DNA of 48,746 nucleotides, taken from positions 1-48,746 of the IMG/VR virus record IMGVR_UViG_3300048919_000539; one strand, given 5' to 3'. Both the position numbers and the translations under genes were made by a program. The notes under the pieces were generated by a model, which saw only the letters and a list, made by a program, of their open reading frames with translations, was not told the DNA's origin and did not search any database. Shown here in pieces: positions 8,897 to 18,089 of the stretch; within the stretch, counting starts at the first letter, position 1, and each line of letters opens with the position of its first letter. The DNA is from a virus.

Positions 8897-9326
8897 ATGG
8901 CCTCCCTACGTTTTTATTTAACGGGTTTGTCATCGACAGAGACACATTCACATCACTGCCGTCCATGTTGCAGTCACTCACATACAGCCGCCATTTCTTA
9001 AGCAGCGTGCGCATATCTGCGTCATAAAGGGCATATGTCGCGGTGATTGGCTCAATGCGCGCATAGCTCTTCCAGGCCTTCAGCTTTTGCTTGAAATCCT
9101 GCGCAAGGCGGCTGAACTTGAGCGTGCTGTCTATAACTGGGGTGCTGCTCTGCTGGCTCTCTGTCAGTTCAAAACGGCACGGCAGGTATTCGCTGCCCCC
9201 GATGTTTTTCGGGAATACCTGGTTATTTACGATGCGGACATAGCCGAATGAGGAGTGATAAAACGTGATGGTCTCGTACTGAATGCGATTGGGCCGCTTC
9301 GCTCGTATCTCGCGTAATGTCGGCAT
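8859..9326 (-). CDS. minor tail protein, gpL-like (DUF1833 type)
   Basis: 155 residues starting at the ATG that overlaps the stop of the preceding M-like gene (ATGA). Begins MPTLREIRAKRPNRIQYETI and ends with a beta-rich domain. Order M, L, K, J matches lambda-type tail tips. Assignment rests on position and general character; no catalytic residues. Confidence 0.7.
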   Translation of the reverse strand: MPTLREIRAKRPNRIQYETITFYHSSFGYVRIVNNQVFPKNIGGSEYLPCRFELTESQQSSTPVIDSTLKFSRLAQDFKQKLKAWKSYARIEPITATYALYDADMRTLLKKWRLYVSDCNMDGSDVNVSLSMTNPLNKNVGRPYDPADWPGLQIG

Positions 9327-9823
9327 CAGGGTAATCTCGGTAGTGATTCGGGATCGCGATTGTCGGGGTAGCCGGTCACGATGATATCGAGCCAGCTGGC
9401 CCACGGCGGCGGCAGTTCGACGATAATATCGTCGTAGTCATCGTCCGAATTATTCATCTGCCTGCAGATAACATCACCAGACCACGTATAGACAGATCCA
9501 CTTTGCGCCCAGGTGGGGTACGCAGTGAAATGAAGTTCCTGTGTTTCCACTCCACTTTCTCCCGATCCGGTCCCCAAACGCATCGTGAACCACTGGTTTC
9601 CGTTGTCGAGGTAGTTTGGGCTGCGCAGCCACTGCATAAATGCCCGGTGCTGGTCCCGCGTGAAAATCCACGTCAGGCTGAAAGTAGTCTTCAGGTCGTC
9701 AGTAAGTTTCTGGAAAATTGGCGCCCCAACCTGGGGCGTTTCTGTCCTGAAACCTGTATCTGTGCTGGGTGATTTGCCGGTCTTCTGCGCCAGTGGCAGC
9801 CAGTCAGGGTATGGTATTGCCAT
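9326..9823 (-). CDS. minor tail protein, gpM-like
   Basis: 165 residues, directly after the tape measure gene and overlapping both neighbours by a few bases. Contains FQKLTDDLKTTFSLTWIFTRDQHRAFMQWL, resembling phage tail-tip proteins that plug the tube end. Role inferred from position. Confidence 0.7.
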   Translation of the reverse strand: MAIPYPDWLPLAQKTGKSPSTDTGFRTETPQVGAPIFQKLTDDLKTTFSLTWIFTRDQHRAFMQWLRSPNYLDNGNQWFTMRLGTGSGESGVETQELHFTAYPTWAQSGSVYTWSGDVICRQMNNSDDDYDDIIVELPPPWASWLDIIVTGYPDNRDPESLPRLP

Positions 9824-12800
9824 CAGCCGCCTCGCGCTTTTCTTGGTGCGTTGTGGAAAGTAGATATGGACTGGCTCATCGGTCCACCGTTTGAAATGTC
9901 AGTTACGAAAGCATCAATGGTCAGGGTGTTGCCGTTCTGTGATGCCTGATAGTCATAACTGTGGTCTCCGGTGCTGTGGTCGTTAAAGTTCACAACAACG
10001 TTTAGGCCCGAACCTCCAGAACCTTGCATATCCTTGTTGCTGATAACTGAACCATTATCGCCGGGTATCATGTACTGCTTACCGCTGCTTGCCTGGTAGA
10101 TTTCAGGCATTCCACCCTCACCTACTTGGTACATTGAGCCTGAGCTAACAGGCCCGCCGTTTTTTCGCTTACCTGCAACACCCATAGCCAGAGCACCGAG
10201 CACCGCACCGATACCGATCGCAGCTGCACCACCGAATGAACCTATGGAGGCTACAATCGCGGCGGGCGTCCAGGCTGCGACAGTCGTTGCTGCTGCAGCG
10301 GTACTTGCCGCTGTTGTGGTAGCCGTTCCTGCAACCGAGGCCGCTGTGGTAGTGGCAACAGCTGTCGTTTGAGCAGCAGCGCCCGTCACGGCTGACTTAA
10401 CCCATTCGACTCCCATCTGAACGAATGAGTTGACTAGGCTGTTAAGCACGGTCGAGCCAAGCGAGCGCATAGCGTCTTGTGCTGACATACTGCCTGTGAT
10501 TATCCCAGTAAGTGCGTTTGAAGCGTTGCCTGCGAATGAGTCGAACGCGGCCGCAGCTGCATCATTGCCAGCGCTTTGCTGACGCCAGATTTCCCACTGA
10601 GCCGCGATTCTTTGCTCTTCATACTGAGTGTTAGCCGCATTTCTCAGCGCCAGACCCTGCTGCTCGGTGATTGTTTTCTGCTGCTCAAACTGCTTAATTA
10701 GCTCTAGCTTCTGAGCATTCTCGTTAGCCAATGCTTGCACTGGGTCAACGGTGCCGGCCGCTGCCTGCTCAGGAGTGACGACTTGCTCTGAACGGATCTT
10801 AGCTAGGTTAACCTGATGCTGTTTAGCGAGTTGCTCCGATGTTGCATGTGCTTGCTGCTGAGTAATCTTTTTAGCATTAAGCGCAGTTTTCAGGTCTTCG
10901 ACATCCTGCTTGTAGCTGGCATTTTCTTTCGCTTCCGGCAGCAACTTCTCTGCGGCGGCCTGAGCACGGATAGCATTGCCTGTATCCCATTTTGCGGCAG
11001 CGTACTGGCCAGCAAGCTTGATGTCAGCCTGAGTTGCGGCACTACCAAGAGACTGCTGCGCTGTTAGGATTGCCTGCTCACGGCTTAACTCTCTTGTGGA
11101 TTCGGCAGACAGCGCAGCCTGCTCTTTTAAAGCAGCCAACTTCTCTGCTATCGACTCTGCCTGAGTTGCTGCCTTTTTCCCTTCAGAGACTGAGTCTTTC
11201 GTTTCTTTCTTTAAGTTCTGCTGTGCTTTTTGTGCGTCATACTCCGCACCGGCTCTTTCTCGCGCAAGCTTTACGGCTGCCTCATCGCCACCCAGCGCAC
11301 GAATCTCTTTCTCAGTTTTTAACTGCGCGCGCTTTCTTTCGTCAACGACTCCTTCAATCTCAACCTGATCCAGTAATTTATCCAGGTAGTCCTGAACCTT
11401 TGCTGGCCTATCCACTTTCAGACTTGAAGAGTTAAAGCGCTCCTTCGCGCTTGCAGCCATATTTATTGACTTGGCGAAGTGGTTCATCATGCCGGCGGCA
11501 TCACCGGCTGCCGTACTTTCCCGGCTGAGAAGGTCGATGCCCGTTTTCAGGCCGGTGATTAGCTGAGCCTGACCAAGATTGATGGCACTTTGCGTCTGGC
11601 TGAGGCGCTTCTGTGCCTTTTCAAGTGCGTCGGCTGCAATGTATTGATCGTCCATTGCTGAAGACAAGGCGTCAGCGGCCTGGCGCCCGCGCGTGGTGCC
11701 CTTTCCCCAGTTATCGATCTCTTTGCGCAGGTCACTTACCCGGTAAGTGGCCCTATCGTATGCTTTCTGTGCATCATCAACGCTGTCACTGAGGCTGACC
11801 AGGCTTTCTCGCATGCGCGCAATGGACGCGCCCACTTCAGTCGCTGACATCTCTTTGAATTTGCCAACCAAACCGTTGACGCTGTCCGCAAGGTCATTGG
11901 CTTCCTGCTTGGCCTGCTGCGCACGCTGGTAGAAATAGAAAATTGCAGCGGCCGCTAGAGTGGCCACGCCCGCCGGGCCACCAATCAGCGCCATGGCGCC
12001 GCGGGCAATATTTGCTGCAGCGCCCATTGCGCCCTGAGCTGCTGCTACGCGGTAAGCGGCTGCCGCATTCGATATCTGCGCGGCAGTTGCAGCGGCCAGC
12101 GCACCAACGTAGCGGGAGCCCATAATGGCGGTGGTTGAGAGGATGACAGTGGAGACCACGTCGAGGTTTTCGCTCAGCGTGATCACCGCGTCATTGAAGA
12201 TTGCCACACCAGCTTTAACGGTCGCCGAACTACCTACGAACTGAGTGATGTTGTTGCCAGCAATCTGGAACGCCTGGCCGATTGTCTGGGTCGTGTTGGC
12301 AAACTCTTTTCCGATTACATCACCCTGGCCCAGCAGGCCATTGACCACGACATCAGTTGTTAGCTTGCCCTGAGCGGCCATCGCGCGCATCTGCCCGATA
12401 GAAACGCCCATCGAATCAGCCAGAGCTACGATCAGCCTGTTGCCCTGCTCGTTCACAGAGTTGAATTCTTCGCCGCGCAGTGCGCCGGATGCCAGACCCT
12501 GCGACAGCTGAATGATGGCGTTCTCGGCTTCCTGCGCCGTGGCACCAGACACAACGAACCCCTGGTTGATTATCGTGGTGAGCTTCGCCACGTTTTCTGC
12601 GCTTGTTCCGTACTCGCGGGTAGCTCGCTCCAGGCGAGCGTAGAGCGACGCTGTGGCATCGAGGCTTGAACGGGTTGACTGAGTGATGTCAAACACGCGC
12701 TGTGTGACTTGGGTGAGGCTTTCTCCGGTTCTAATGGAATTGGCGAGCTTGTTGTTGAGAGTCGTCCAGGCGTCGGCATATTGCGCCACTTGCTGTACAG

Positions 12801-13002
12801 ATAGTGCCGCTGTAAGTGCAGAGGCAACCTTGGTAAGTGATGAGAATGATTTCTCTGTGCCGCTTACCGCCTTGCCAGTTTTCTCAAATTTGCCCTCCAT
12901 TGAGTCGAGGCGGTCATTAACTTTTTGCTGTGACTCAATGAGCTTGGCGACGTTCATTTCTACTTCATAAACAATATTACCAACCTGTTGTTCGCTCGCC
13001 AT
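9823..13002 (-). CDS. tail tape measure protein
   Basis: 1059 residues. N-terminal tape-measure domain (about 60-290, with GFVVSGATAQEAENAIIQLSQG and RGEEFNSVNEQG), a hydrophobic stretch near 320-350, long Ala/Gln-rich coiled coil (about 380-800), and a C-terminal region with small hydrophobic segments (about 890-970) followed by a Gly/Asn-rich tail. The length sets tail length; at about 1.5 Angstrom per residue the tail would be roughly 150-160 nm. Preceded by a terminator at 13021-13045. Confidence 0.93.
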   Translation of the reverse strand: MASEQQVGNIVYEVEMNVAKLIESQQKVNDRLDSMEGKFEKTGKAVSGTEKSFSSLTKVASALTAALSVQQVAQYADAWTTLNNKLANSIRTGESLTQVTQRVFDITQSTRSSLDATASLYARLERATREYGTSAENVAKLTTIINQGFVVSGATAQEAENAIIQLSQGLASGALRGEEFNSVNEQGNRLIVALADSMGVSIGQMRAMAAQGKLTTDVVVNGLLGQGDVIGKEFANTTQTIGQAFQIAGNNITQFVGSSATVKAGVAIFNDAVITLSENLDVVSTVILSTTAIMGSRYVGALAAATAAQISNAAAAYRVAAAQGAMGAAANIARGAMALIGGPAGVATLAAAAIFYFYQRAQQAKQEANDLADSVNGLVGKFKEMSATEVGASIARMRESLVSLSDSVDDAQKAYDRATYRVSDLRKEIDNWGKGTTRGRQAADALSSAMDDQYIAADALEKAQKRLSQTQSAINLGQAQLITGLKTGIDLLSRESTAAGDAAGMMNHFAKSINMAASAKERFNSSSLKVDRPAKVQDYLDKLLDQVEIEGVVDERKRAQLKTEKEIRALGGDEAAVKLARERAGAEYDAQKAQQNLKKETKDSVSEGKKAATQAESIAEKLAALKEQAALSAESTRELSREQAILTAQQSLGSAATQADIKLAGQYAAAKWDTGNAIRAQAAAEKLLPEAKENASYKQDVEDLKTALNAKKITQQQAHATSEQLAKQHQVNLAKIRSEQVVTPEQAAAGTVDPVQALANENAQKLELIKQFEQQKTITEQQGLALRNAANTQYEEQRIAAQWEIWRQQSAGNDAAAAAFDSFAGNASNALTGIITGSMSAQDAMRSLGSTVLNSLVNSFVQMGVEWVKSAVTGAAAQTTAVATTTAASVAGTATTTAASTAAAATTVAAWTPAAIVASIGSFGGAAAIGIGAVLGALAMGVAGKRKNGGPVSSGSMYQVGEGGMPEIYQASSGKQYMIPGDNGSVISNKDMQGSGGSGLNVVVNFNDHSTGDHSYDYQASQNGNTLTIDAFVTDISNGGPMSQSISTFHNAPRKARGG

Positions 13003-13020
13003 TCATCTATCTCCGGGCAT

Positions 13021-13045
13021 AAAAAAACCCCGCCGGAGCGAGGTT
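13021..13045 (-). terminator. terminator between cargo gene and tape measure
   Basis: Minus-strand stem AACCTCGC/GCGGGGTT (one G-U pair) with a 4-nt loop and seven U. It ends the small cargo gene upstream and separates it from the tape measure gene, a layout usual for an independently expressed insertion. Confidence 0.82.
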
Positions 13046-13065
13046 TCGTAATCTTTGGTTTCTTA

Positions 13066-13425
13066 TCAGAACCGCATGCTTTTCGCTTGGAGTTCGGTGT
13101 ATGTTTTGGAGTCTGTTGTCGCCATAAACTTGCGGCCCTCTGAAAGTTCAGCAATAAATGTCACATCCTTTCGGTTACCACCGAGGATTGCTCCTGCAAT
13201 CAGACCTAATGGCCCCATCAACACGCCGCCGACCACGCCCCAGCCAAGAGAGCCACCAATCTTTTTTACACTATCCTCAGATGCAACATCGAGAGCAACA
13301 ACTGAGGCAGGTTCCACGCGGTCACCAACAAGCTGAGTCCATTTCCTTTTGATGAAAATAACTCCACCTGTGATGCTCATTTCTATATTTTCGAAATTAG
13401 ATGCGTGAACTTTAATCTTTGGCAT
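13066..13425 (-). CDS. glycine-zipper cargo protein in the tail operon
   Basis: 119 residues from the ATG at 13425 (MPKIKVHASNFENIEMSITGG). N-terminal beta region, then a Gly-rich hydrophobic segment (SLGWGVVGGVLMGPLGLIAGAILGG, about 68-92) with GxxxG spacing, as in membrane-inserting glycine zippers, and a short C-terminal beta part. It interrupts the chaperone/tape-measure pair, where most phages have no gene, and has its own terminator. Probably a lysogenic or exclusion gene acting at the membrane; function unknown. Confidence 0.65.
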   Translation of the reverse strand: MPKIKVHASNFENIEMSITGGVIFIKRKWTQLVGDRVEPASVVALDVASEDSVKKIGGSLGWGVVGGVLMGPLGLIAGAILGGNRKDVTFIAELSEGRKFMATTDSKTYTELQAKSMRF

Positions 13426-13491
13426 TGGATATTCTCTTCTGTGCAAATAATGAACCAATATTACCATCGGCTAAAAGCAAAGGCCCGCAAG

Positions 13492-14166
13492 TTACGATAA
13501 CTTCGCCAGCCGCCTCGCCTTCTTCGCCAGGTAGTCATCAGCAACTGCTTCGTACTCGTCACGTGTGAAGCCTTTCTGCTCGGGATATTTCGCGTCCAGC
13601 ATCATCTGAAATTCTGTCATCGAGAGCTGCTCCGCTTCATCCCGGCTTATGCCGAAGTGGTTACGTGCGGCGCTTATGTACTCGAAGGCGTTGAACTCAG
13701 TAGTAGCTTTGTTGCTCTCATGCCGTTGAAGCTGTCGCACTTTCGCTTTGCCGATTATGCCGTGGGTTATGAGTGACTGGGCGATCAGCACCATGTCACT
13801 CAGTGGCATCGCCCCTTTTCGCCAGACGAACGTCCATTTGCCAGACTTGCCGGGGATGATCTCACCGATTAGCCGCGAAAGGTCACGCTCACAACACGCA
13901 GCCAACACGCTCATTGCGGCCATAATTGCGGGTTTACCGATCTCCCTGCGGCTCACATGAGTTAGCAGCCATGCGGGGATGGTGCCGTATGCATCCATTG
14001 CGCGCTGAAGCAGCGGTGTTACCTTATCGTTATGCAGGTCATAGAATGCCTGCACGATCTCCTGTGGCTCACCAATGCGGCTCATTGCGGCGAACGATGG
14101 ACGGAAGAAATATTCATCCTCTCCAGCAGTAATCAGGCACTCGCCAATCTCTTTGTAAGGTGTCAT
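13492..14166 (-). CDS. tail assembly chaperone-like protein (DUF6246 type)
   Basis: 224 residues between the tail tube gene and the tape measure gene, where lambda has G and G-T. N-terminal part is alpha-helical with IGECLITAGEDEYFFRPSF. The C-terminal part (FGISRDEAEQLSMTEFQMMLDAKYP) resembles the T extension of tail chaperones, so both functions may be joined in one frame with no ribosomal slip. No programmed frameshift site was looked for base by base. Confidence 0.65.
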   Translation of the reverse strand: MTPYKEIGECLITAGEDEYFFRPSFAAMSRIGEPQEIVQAFYDLHNDKVTPLLQRAMDAYGTIPAWLLTHVSRREIGKPAIMAAMSVLAACCERDLSRLIGEIIPGKSGKWTFVWRKGAMPLSDMVLIAQSLITHGIIGKAKVRQLQRHESNKATTEFNAFEYISAARNHFGISRDEAEQLSMTEFQMMLDAKYPEQKGFTRDEYEAVADDYLAKKARRLAKLS

Positions 14167-14215
14167 GTGGTCTCCATAATCATTATTAAGGGCTGAAGCC
14201 AGCCCTTTGGAATGG

Positions 14216-14959
14216 TTACGAAGCAGTAACCGTTACTGCTGTGGTACCGGTGAAGCCGCCATCGGTAGACGTGAAGGTAACAGTCGCACTACCTGCAGCC
14301 ACTGCCGTCACCAGGCCTGTATTGCTCACCGTAGCTTTGGTTGCGTCTGATGTTGTCCATGAGCCGGTGCGGTCAGTGGCATTGGTCGGCTGCACTGCCC
14401 CGGTAAGCTGGCGCGTAGCCCCAACCACCAGGTTTGCCGTTGCCGGGGTTACTGTAACTCCAGTAGCTGGGATGGTTTCGTCAGTGTCGAGCACTTGAAT
14501 GGTTGTCGCGTCACCCACTTTGAACTCAGTGGTGAATGTCACGATGTCATTGGTGCCGCCGTCAGAACTCAGCGCCGTTACCACCATATAGCCAATGAAG
14601 GTGATTTCACCGTATTCCATGCGAACCCAGATGCCTGGCTGGCGCCTGGCCTTCAGCTCTGCGGCGAAATACTTGATGAAGCGGCCTACGCCGTACTGGT
14701 CGAGCTTGCCCTTCTTGCGCACCTCACCCTCGAAGCTGATGGTGAAATCAGAGTTGGTGATGATGCTCTCGACAAAGCCACCACCATCGTCTGCATCAGA
14801 AGTGACTGTGTTTGGTGAGAAGTCCCACCCTTTACTCGTTCCGGCAGCCAGTGCTTTCCATTCCGATTCCTGCGGCAGCGTGTCGCTGCAACCATCGGAA
14901 ACTTCAAGCACAACTGCGCCACCGAACAAACGTTCGTTGCTGTTCTGGCAATCTGCCAT
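14216..14959 (-). CDS. major tail tube protein with C-terminal Ig-like domain
   Basis: 247 residues. Residues 1-155 form the tube domain (lambda gpV-like). Residues about 165-247 form a bacterial Ig-like (Big_2) domain: TGVTVTPATANLVVGATRQL, SWTTSDATKATVS, GLVTAVAAGSATVT. Lambda V also carries a removable Ig domain on the tail surface. Start follows GGAATTACCC; upstream gap is 24 bp. Confidence 0.88.
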   Translation of the reverse strand: MADCQNSNERLFGGAVVLEVSDGCSDTLPQESEWKALAAGTSKGWDFSPNTVTSDADDGGGFVESIITNSDFTISFEGEVRKKGKLDQYGVGRFIKYFAAELKARRQPGIWVRMEYGEITFIGYMVVTALSSDGGTNDIVTFTTEFKVGDATTIQVLDTDETIPATGVTVTPATANLVVGATRQLTGAVQPTNATDRTGSWTTSDATKATVSNTGLVTAVAAGSATVTFTSTDGGFTGTTAVTVTAS

Positions 14960-14983
14960 GGGTAATTCCTCTTTGACGATTAT

Positions 14984-15367
14984 TTAGCTGCCGAAGGTGG
15001 CAACAAACTGAAGCCGATAGACCAGGCGGCCTTCGGTTGTTTGGACGGGGGCAGGAATGCCGCCGAGATTTTCCAGGTAGCCAACACAGGCGTCGACCAT
15101 TGGGTTTTGCTGAACGAAATCGATGATCGCCTGTACGCGCTCGTCAACCGCACCATTGGCACCTTTCGCTCCGATAACATCGACCATTACGTAATAGTCA
15201 CCGCCAAGCTGGTTACGGACAGCGCCACCGCCATTAGGGCGGAAAACCATGAAGCTATCGGTAAGCTTTCCTGTGTCATTCCACACAAGAAGCTGAGGGA
15301 GATAGCCGGTAGTAAGTGCTGCATCATTGAAGTAGTTCAGCACGCGCTTGTGCATTGGAGGGGTCAC
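14984..15367 (-). CDS. tail terminator protein (gpU-like)
   Basis: 127 residues, alpha/beta, with DAALTTGYLPQLLVWNDTGKL and ERVQAIIDFVQQNP. Sits between the HK97 gp10-like protein and the tail tube gene, as gpU does in lambda. Overlaps the upstream gene by 4 bp (ATGA). Caps the tube and joins it to the head. Confidence 0.72.
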   Translation of the reverse strand: MTPPMHKRVLNYFNDAALTTGYLPQLLVWNDTGKLTDSFMVFRPNGGGAVRNQLGGDYYVMVDVIGAKGANGAVDERVQAIIDFVQQNPMVDACVGYLENLGGIPAPVQTTEGRLVYRLQFVATFGS

Positions 15368-15732
15368 AGTGACATCTCCTTTTTAATAGTGCGGTCAATC
15401 AGCTCGCGAGTATCTTCGAATCCCTTTGTCAGGAACTCTTTTTGCGCCGTAGCCCGGCGGAAGGTCTGCGGCACATTGGGGTCGTGAACATAAACCGCAT
15501 AGTTAGCCGAGTAGCCCACTCTCCCGGTAAGCCGTGTACCTTTGATATCTAGCTCGCGATACTGGCTGTTGATTAACGTTGATGTGTCGATAGGCGTGTA
15601 TAGCGCAGCTTGAGATGAGCCGATAATCAGAGCGCTTTGCAGTGCCCTCACCGCTTTACGGCCCTGAATATCACCCACCAGACGATTGAGGTTCTGCTGA
15701 GCTTGACGGATGCCCTTAACTTTCACGCCCAT
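15364..15732 (-). CDS. HK97 gp10-like head-tail connector
   Basis: 122 residues, basic N-terminus (MGVKVKGIRQAQQNLNRLV), then a conserved segment with YTPIDTSTLINSQY and GYSANYAVYVHD, the signature pattern of HK97 gp10-like tail completion proteins. Gene order supports the call. Confidence 0.82.
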   Translation of the reverse strand: MGVKVKGIRQAQQNLNRLVGDIQGRKAVRALQSALIIGSSQAALYTPIDTSTLINSQYRELDIKGTRLTGRVGYSANYAVYVHDPNVPQTFRRATAQKEFLTKGFEDTRELIDRTIKKEMSL

Positions 15733-15733
15733 A

Positions 15734-16081
15734 TCAGACTCCTGTCAGGATTGCGAAGTCGTCAGCAGTTCGCTCGAAGGTGTCTGCATAGCGAATGGCC
15801 TGCATCACCTCATCGGCGCCTGCTGCTATCGGGTCAGGGTTGCTCGACGCACCAATCAGGATGTAATCACCGGCATCTGCCAGTGTGTACTCGGTCCATA
15901 TGGTGTTCTTGACTACCTTCTCGCCGCCTATGGCCCCTAACCGCTTGCTCAGTCCACCCTGATAATCGCAGGCAATCACCAGTGGTTCAGACCAGCCAAG
16001 AGAATCGCCGTACTCATCCAACCCCAAAGGCTTCCAGATGGTCGCCTGCGCCGTGTATGACCAGTTAGCTAAAGATGACAT
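15734..16081 (-). CDS. head closure / connector protein
   Basis: 115 residues, beta-rich (YTAQATIWKPLGLDEYGDSLGWSEP), one base from the next gene. Position between adaptor and gp10-like genes fits a head-closure (stopper) protein; no motif proves it. Confidence 0.6.
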   Translation of the reverse strand: MSSLANWSYTAQATIWKPLGLDEYGDSLGWSEPLVIACDYQGGLSKRLGAIGGEKVVKNTIWTEYTLADAGDYILIGASSNPDPIAAGADEVMQAIRYADTFERTADDFAILTGV

Positions 16082-16082
16082 G

Positions 16083-16250
16083 TCATTCCCTCCAGCTGAT
16101 TACAGTGGGATTCTCAGCAGCAATACGCGGGCAGTTAATGCGCCACTCCCCCGCTGCGTTCACATAGCCGGTAGTTTCCTTCCCGCTATCGGTCTTCACC
16201 CACACGCGCTGGAATTTTCTAGGCAGGCGCAATGATGTTGGTATGTCCAT
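16083..16250 (-). CDS. 55-residue connector-region protein
   Basis: Short ORF starting MDIPTSLRLPRKFQRVWVKT and ending VISWRE. The ATG overlaps the upstream stop (ATGA), and its stop lies one base before the next ATG, so it fills the gap exactly and is clearly part of the operon. Trp/Lys/Arg rich; function unknown, probably a minor connector or assembly factor. Confidence 0.75.
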   Translation of the reverse strand: MDIPTSLRLPRKFQRVWVKTDSGKETTGYVNAAGEWRINCPRIAAENPTVISWRE

Positions 16251-16627
16251 CAGCAGCCACCCACGACGTCGAAGAATCCCACGCTGCTACCGACATCAAT
16301 CGGTAATGATGAGGTGCATCCAAACGTATCCAGCGCAGCGAGAGTGTTTCGCATAGTCTTCACATCACCGCTGTAATCGAAAGATCGAGACGCCCCTGAA
16401 GGCGCTGACTGTGATTTGATGCGCTGGTTGAATGCGGTTATCGCCATCAACGTCACGGCGTACACCTGAATCAAAACCATATCGCACTCATCGTAGCCAG
16501 CCGCCTCCAGGCACATGCTTATGCTGCCCAGCTTGCAAAGGTAGGCATCAATCATGAAATCCGGGACGGCGTAACCCAGCGCAGATAACTGCTGTTTAAC
16601 CTGCGCTGCCGTTATCTGCACTGCCAT
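16250..16627 (-). CDS. head-tail adaptor protein (DUF7370-like)
   Basis: 125 residues, mostly helical (AAQVKQQLSALGYAVPDFMIDAYL, CDMVLIQVYAVTLMAITAFNQRI), consistent with gp6/FII-like adaptors that dock under the portal. Located right after the capsid genes. Confidence 0.65.
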   Translation of the reverse strand: MAVQITAAQVKQQLSALGYAVPDFMIDAYLCKLGSISMCLEAAGYDECDMVLIQVYAVTLMAITAFNQRIKSQSAPSGASRSFDYSGDVKTMRNTLAALDTFGCTSSLPIDVGSSVGFFDVVGGC

Positions 16628-16629
16628 GG

Positions 16630-16998
16630 TTACTTATCCTTTTTGTTTGCTGCTAACAGAGCCGCTTCCGCATCGTCAGCGCGTTTCTTCTCGGCATCCA
16701 GTGCATCGGCGTGCTCTTTTTCTTTCGCTACTGCTGATTCATGGGCTGCCCTTAGCTGCTCAAGCGCTTCATCCAGTTTCGACTGCAGCAAAGATGTTTC
16801 GGTGCTAACTGGCGCAGATGGTGTAGCCACTTCGAAGGTAAGCTTCTCGCCTTTCTTCTCGCTGGTTTTCTCAGCTTTTCCAGTCGCGATCCACTTCTCA
16901 GCGACCGCATCATCAACGTCATAAACCTGCCCAGCCTCCAGTTTCTGGAAGCTGGCACCGGCAAAGATATTTGCTGCTAATACTTTTACGAGTGCCAT
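16630..16998 (-). CDS. small head-region protein with coiled coil
   Basis: 122 residues. N-terminal beta segment (KVLAANIFAGASFQKLEAGQVYDVDDAVAEKWIATGKAE) like the small domain found after capsid genes in many phages, then a Glu/Ala/Lys-rich coiled coil (about 65-118). Role unknown, perhaps head completion. Confidence 0.65.
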   Translation of the reverse strand: MALVKVLAANIFAGASFQKLEAGQVYDVDDAVAEKWIATGKAEKTSEKKGEKLTFEVATPSAPVSTETSLLQSKLDEALEQLRAAHESAVAKEKEHADALDAEKKRADDAEAALLAANKKDK

Positions 16999-17007
16999 GT
17001 TTTTTCC

Positions 17008-18078
17008 TTAGCTGGAAGCGTGGATTACGGAGTATTTGTTGTTGATGTCCTGCTTAACCATCAGGCCCATCGCACCCCACGTGCGCCAGATGTAGTCGCT
17101 GTTATAGAACTGGCGCGGGTCAGCAACAGTACCGATCGCCTGGCCGACGATTGGGGCAATTACACCCGCAGTCAGTGGCACGATAAGTATTTCGTTTCCT
17201 GAGAGTTGAGCGTCTTCTTTGATGCCTGCGATACCAGACAGCTTCAGAATTTCTTCCATCACCGTGCGGGTTGCATTCACATCGAAATAGCGCTCAAGGT
17301 TCGACATAATTTCAGCTGAAACATACCAGGTCTGAGGCGCGTACTGGCTGTTGGTCACGCGAACCACGTCACGCAGTGCGATAGCGTTAGTACGAAGCGC
17401 TACCGGGTCGGTGCTTGTTGCGAAGTTAAAGGTCAGCGTCACCTGAGCAACACGTTCGTCAGCCTTCAGGCCTTTCCAGGTCAGGCCATCAAACTTAACG
17501 TAGTTGCCTTCTGAATCTCGGAAGCCGTTGAACATGTAATCAACGTATTGGCGCTGTACGTCTTCGACAGAACCGCGCTGTGCATCAGCCTGAGACTGCA
17601 GTGCTGATGGGCTGTTAAAGATCGGGTCACGCCAGGTGAACTTGAAGCCCGAGTCATGTACCGGAACCATGGTGCCGTCGAATGTGTAGCTCTTAGCATC
17701 CAATGCGGCACCGATCTGGCCTGACATGGAAGTGTGTGCCCATCCACGGCCGCCAGTGCGTGCATAGTCATACCGTGACTGCTCGATACGAACAGAGCGA
17801 GACAGCGGCATCAGATCGTTCAGCAGCGTGAACTGAGTGGTTGGCTCGAACTGAGCAAGTACAGTGGTGTCGAAAGCGCGATACAGGCGGCGGATATCAT
17901 CAACTGCGTTCACTGCTTCCACTCGGCCCGAGTCCTCACGGATGCCGCGAACACGACCAATGAAATCTGCAGCGGCCTGCATGCCTTCGTTACGTGCCAT
18001 TTGAAGCTCGGCGAACTGGGACTGGTTAACCTCAAGGTTGCCAGTGCGCTCGCCCAAAGATCGGGAAAATACAAACAT
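17008..18078 (-). CDS. major capsid protein
   Basis: 356 residues, soluble, HK97-fold candidate: N-terminal helix (QFAELQMARNEGMQAAADFIGRV), E-loop region near 110-150, and a C-terminal core with NATRTVMEEILKLSGIAG and LTAGVIAPIVGQAIGTV. No separate prohead delta domain is seen, which fits the separate protease/scaffold gene upstream. Directly follows the decoration protein gene; same order as ES18-like heads. Confidence 0.87.
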   Translation of the reverse strand: MFVFSRSLGERTGNLEVNQSQFAELQMARNEGMQAAADFIGRVRGIREDSGRVEAVNAVDDIRRLYRAFDTTVLAQFEPTTQFTLLNDLMPLSRSVRIEQSRYDYARTGGRGWAHTSMSGQIGAALDAKSYTFDGTMVPVHDSGFKFTWRDPIFNSPSALQSQADAQRGSVEDVQRQYVDYMFNGFRDSEGNYVKFDGLTWKGLKADERVAQVTLTFNFATSTDPVALRTNAIALRDVVRVTNSQYAPQTWYVSAEIMSNLERYFDVNATRTVMEEILKLSGIAGIKEDAQLSGNEILIVPLTAGVIAPIVGQAIGTVADPRQFYNSDYIWRTWGAMGLMVKQDINNKYSVIHASS

Positions 18079-18089
18079 TCAGGTGCTCC

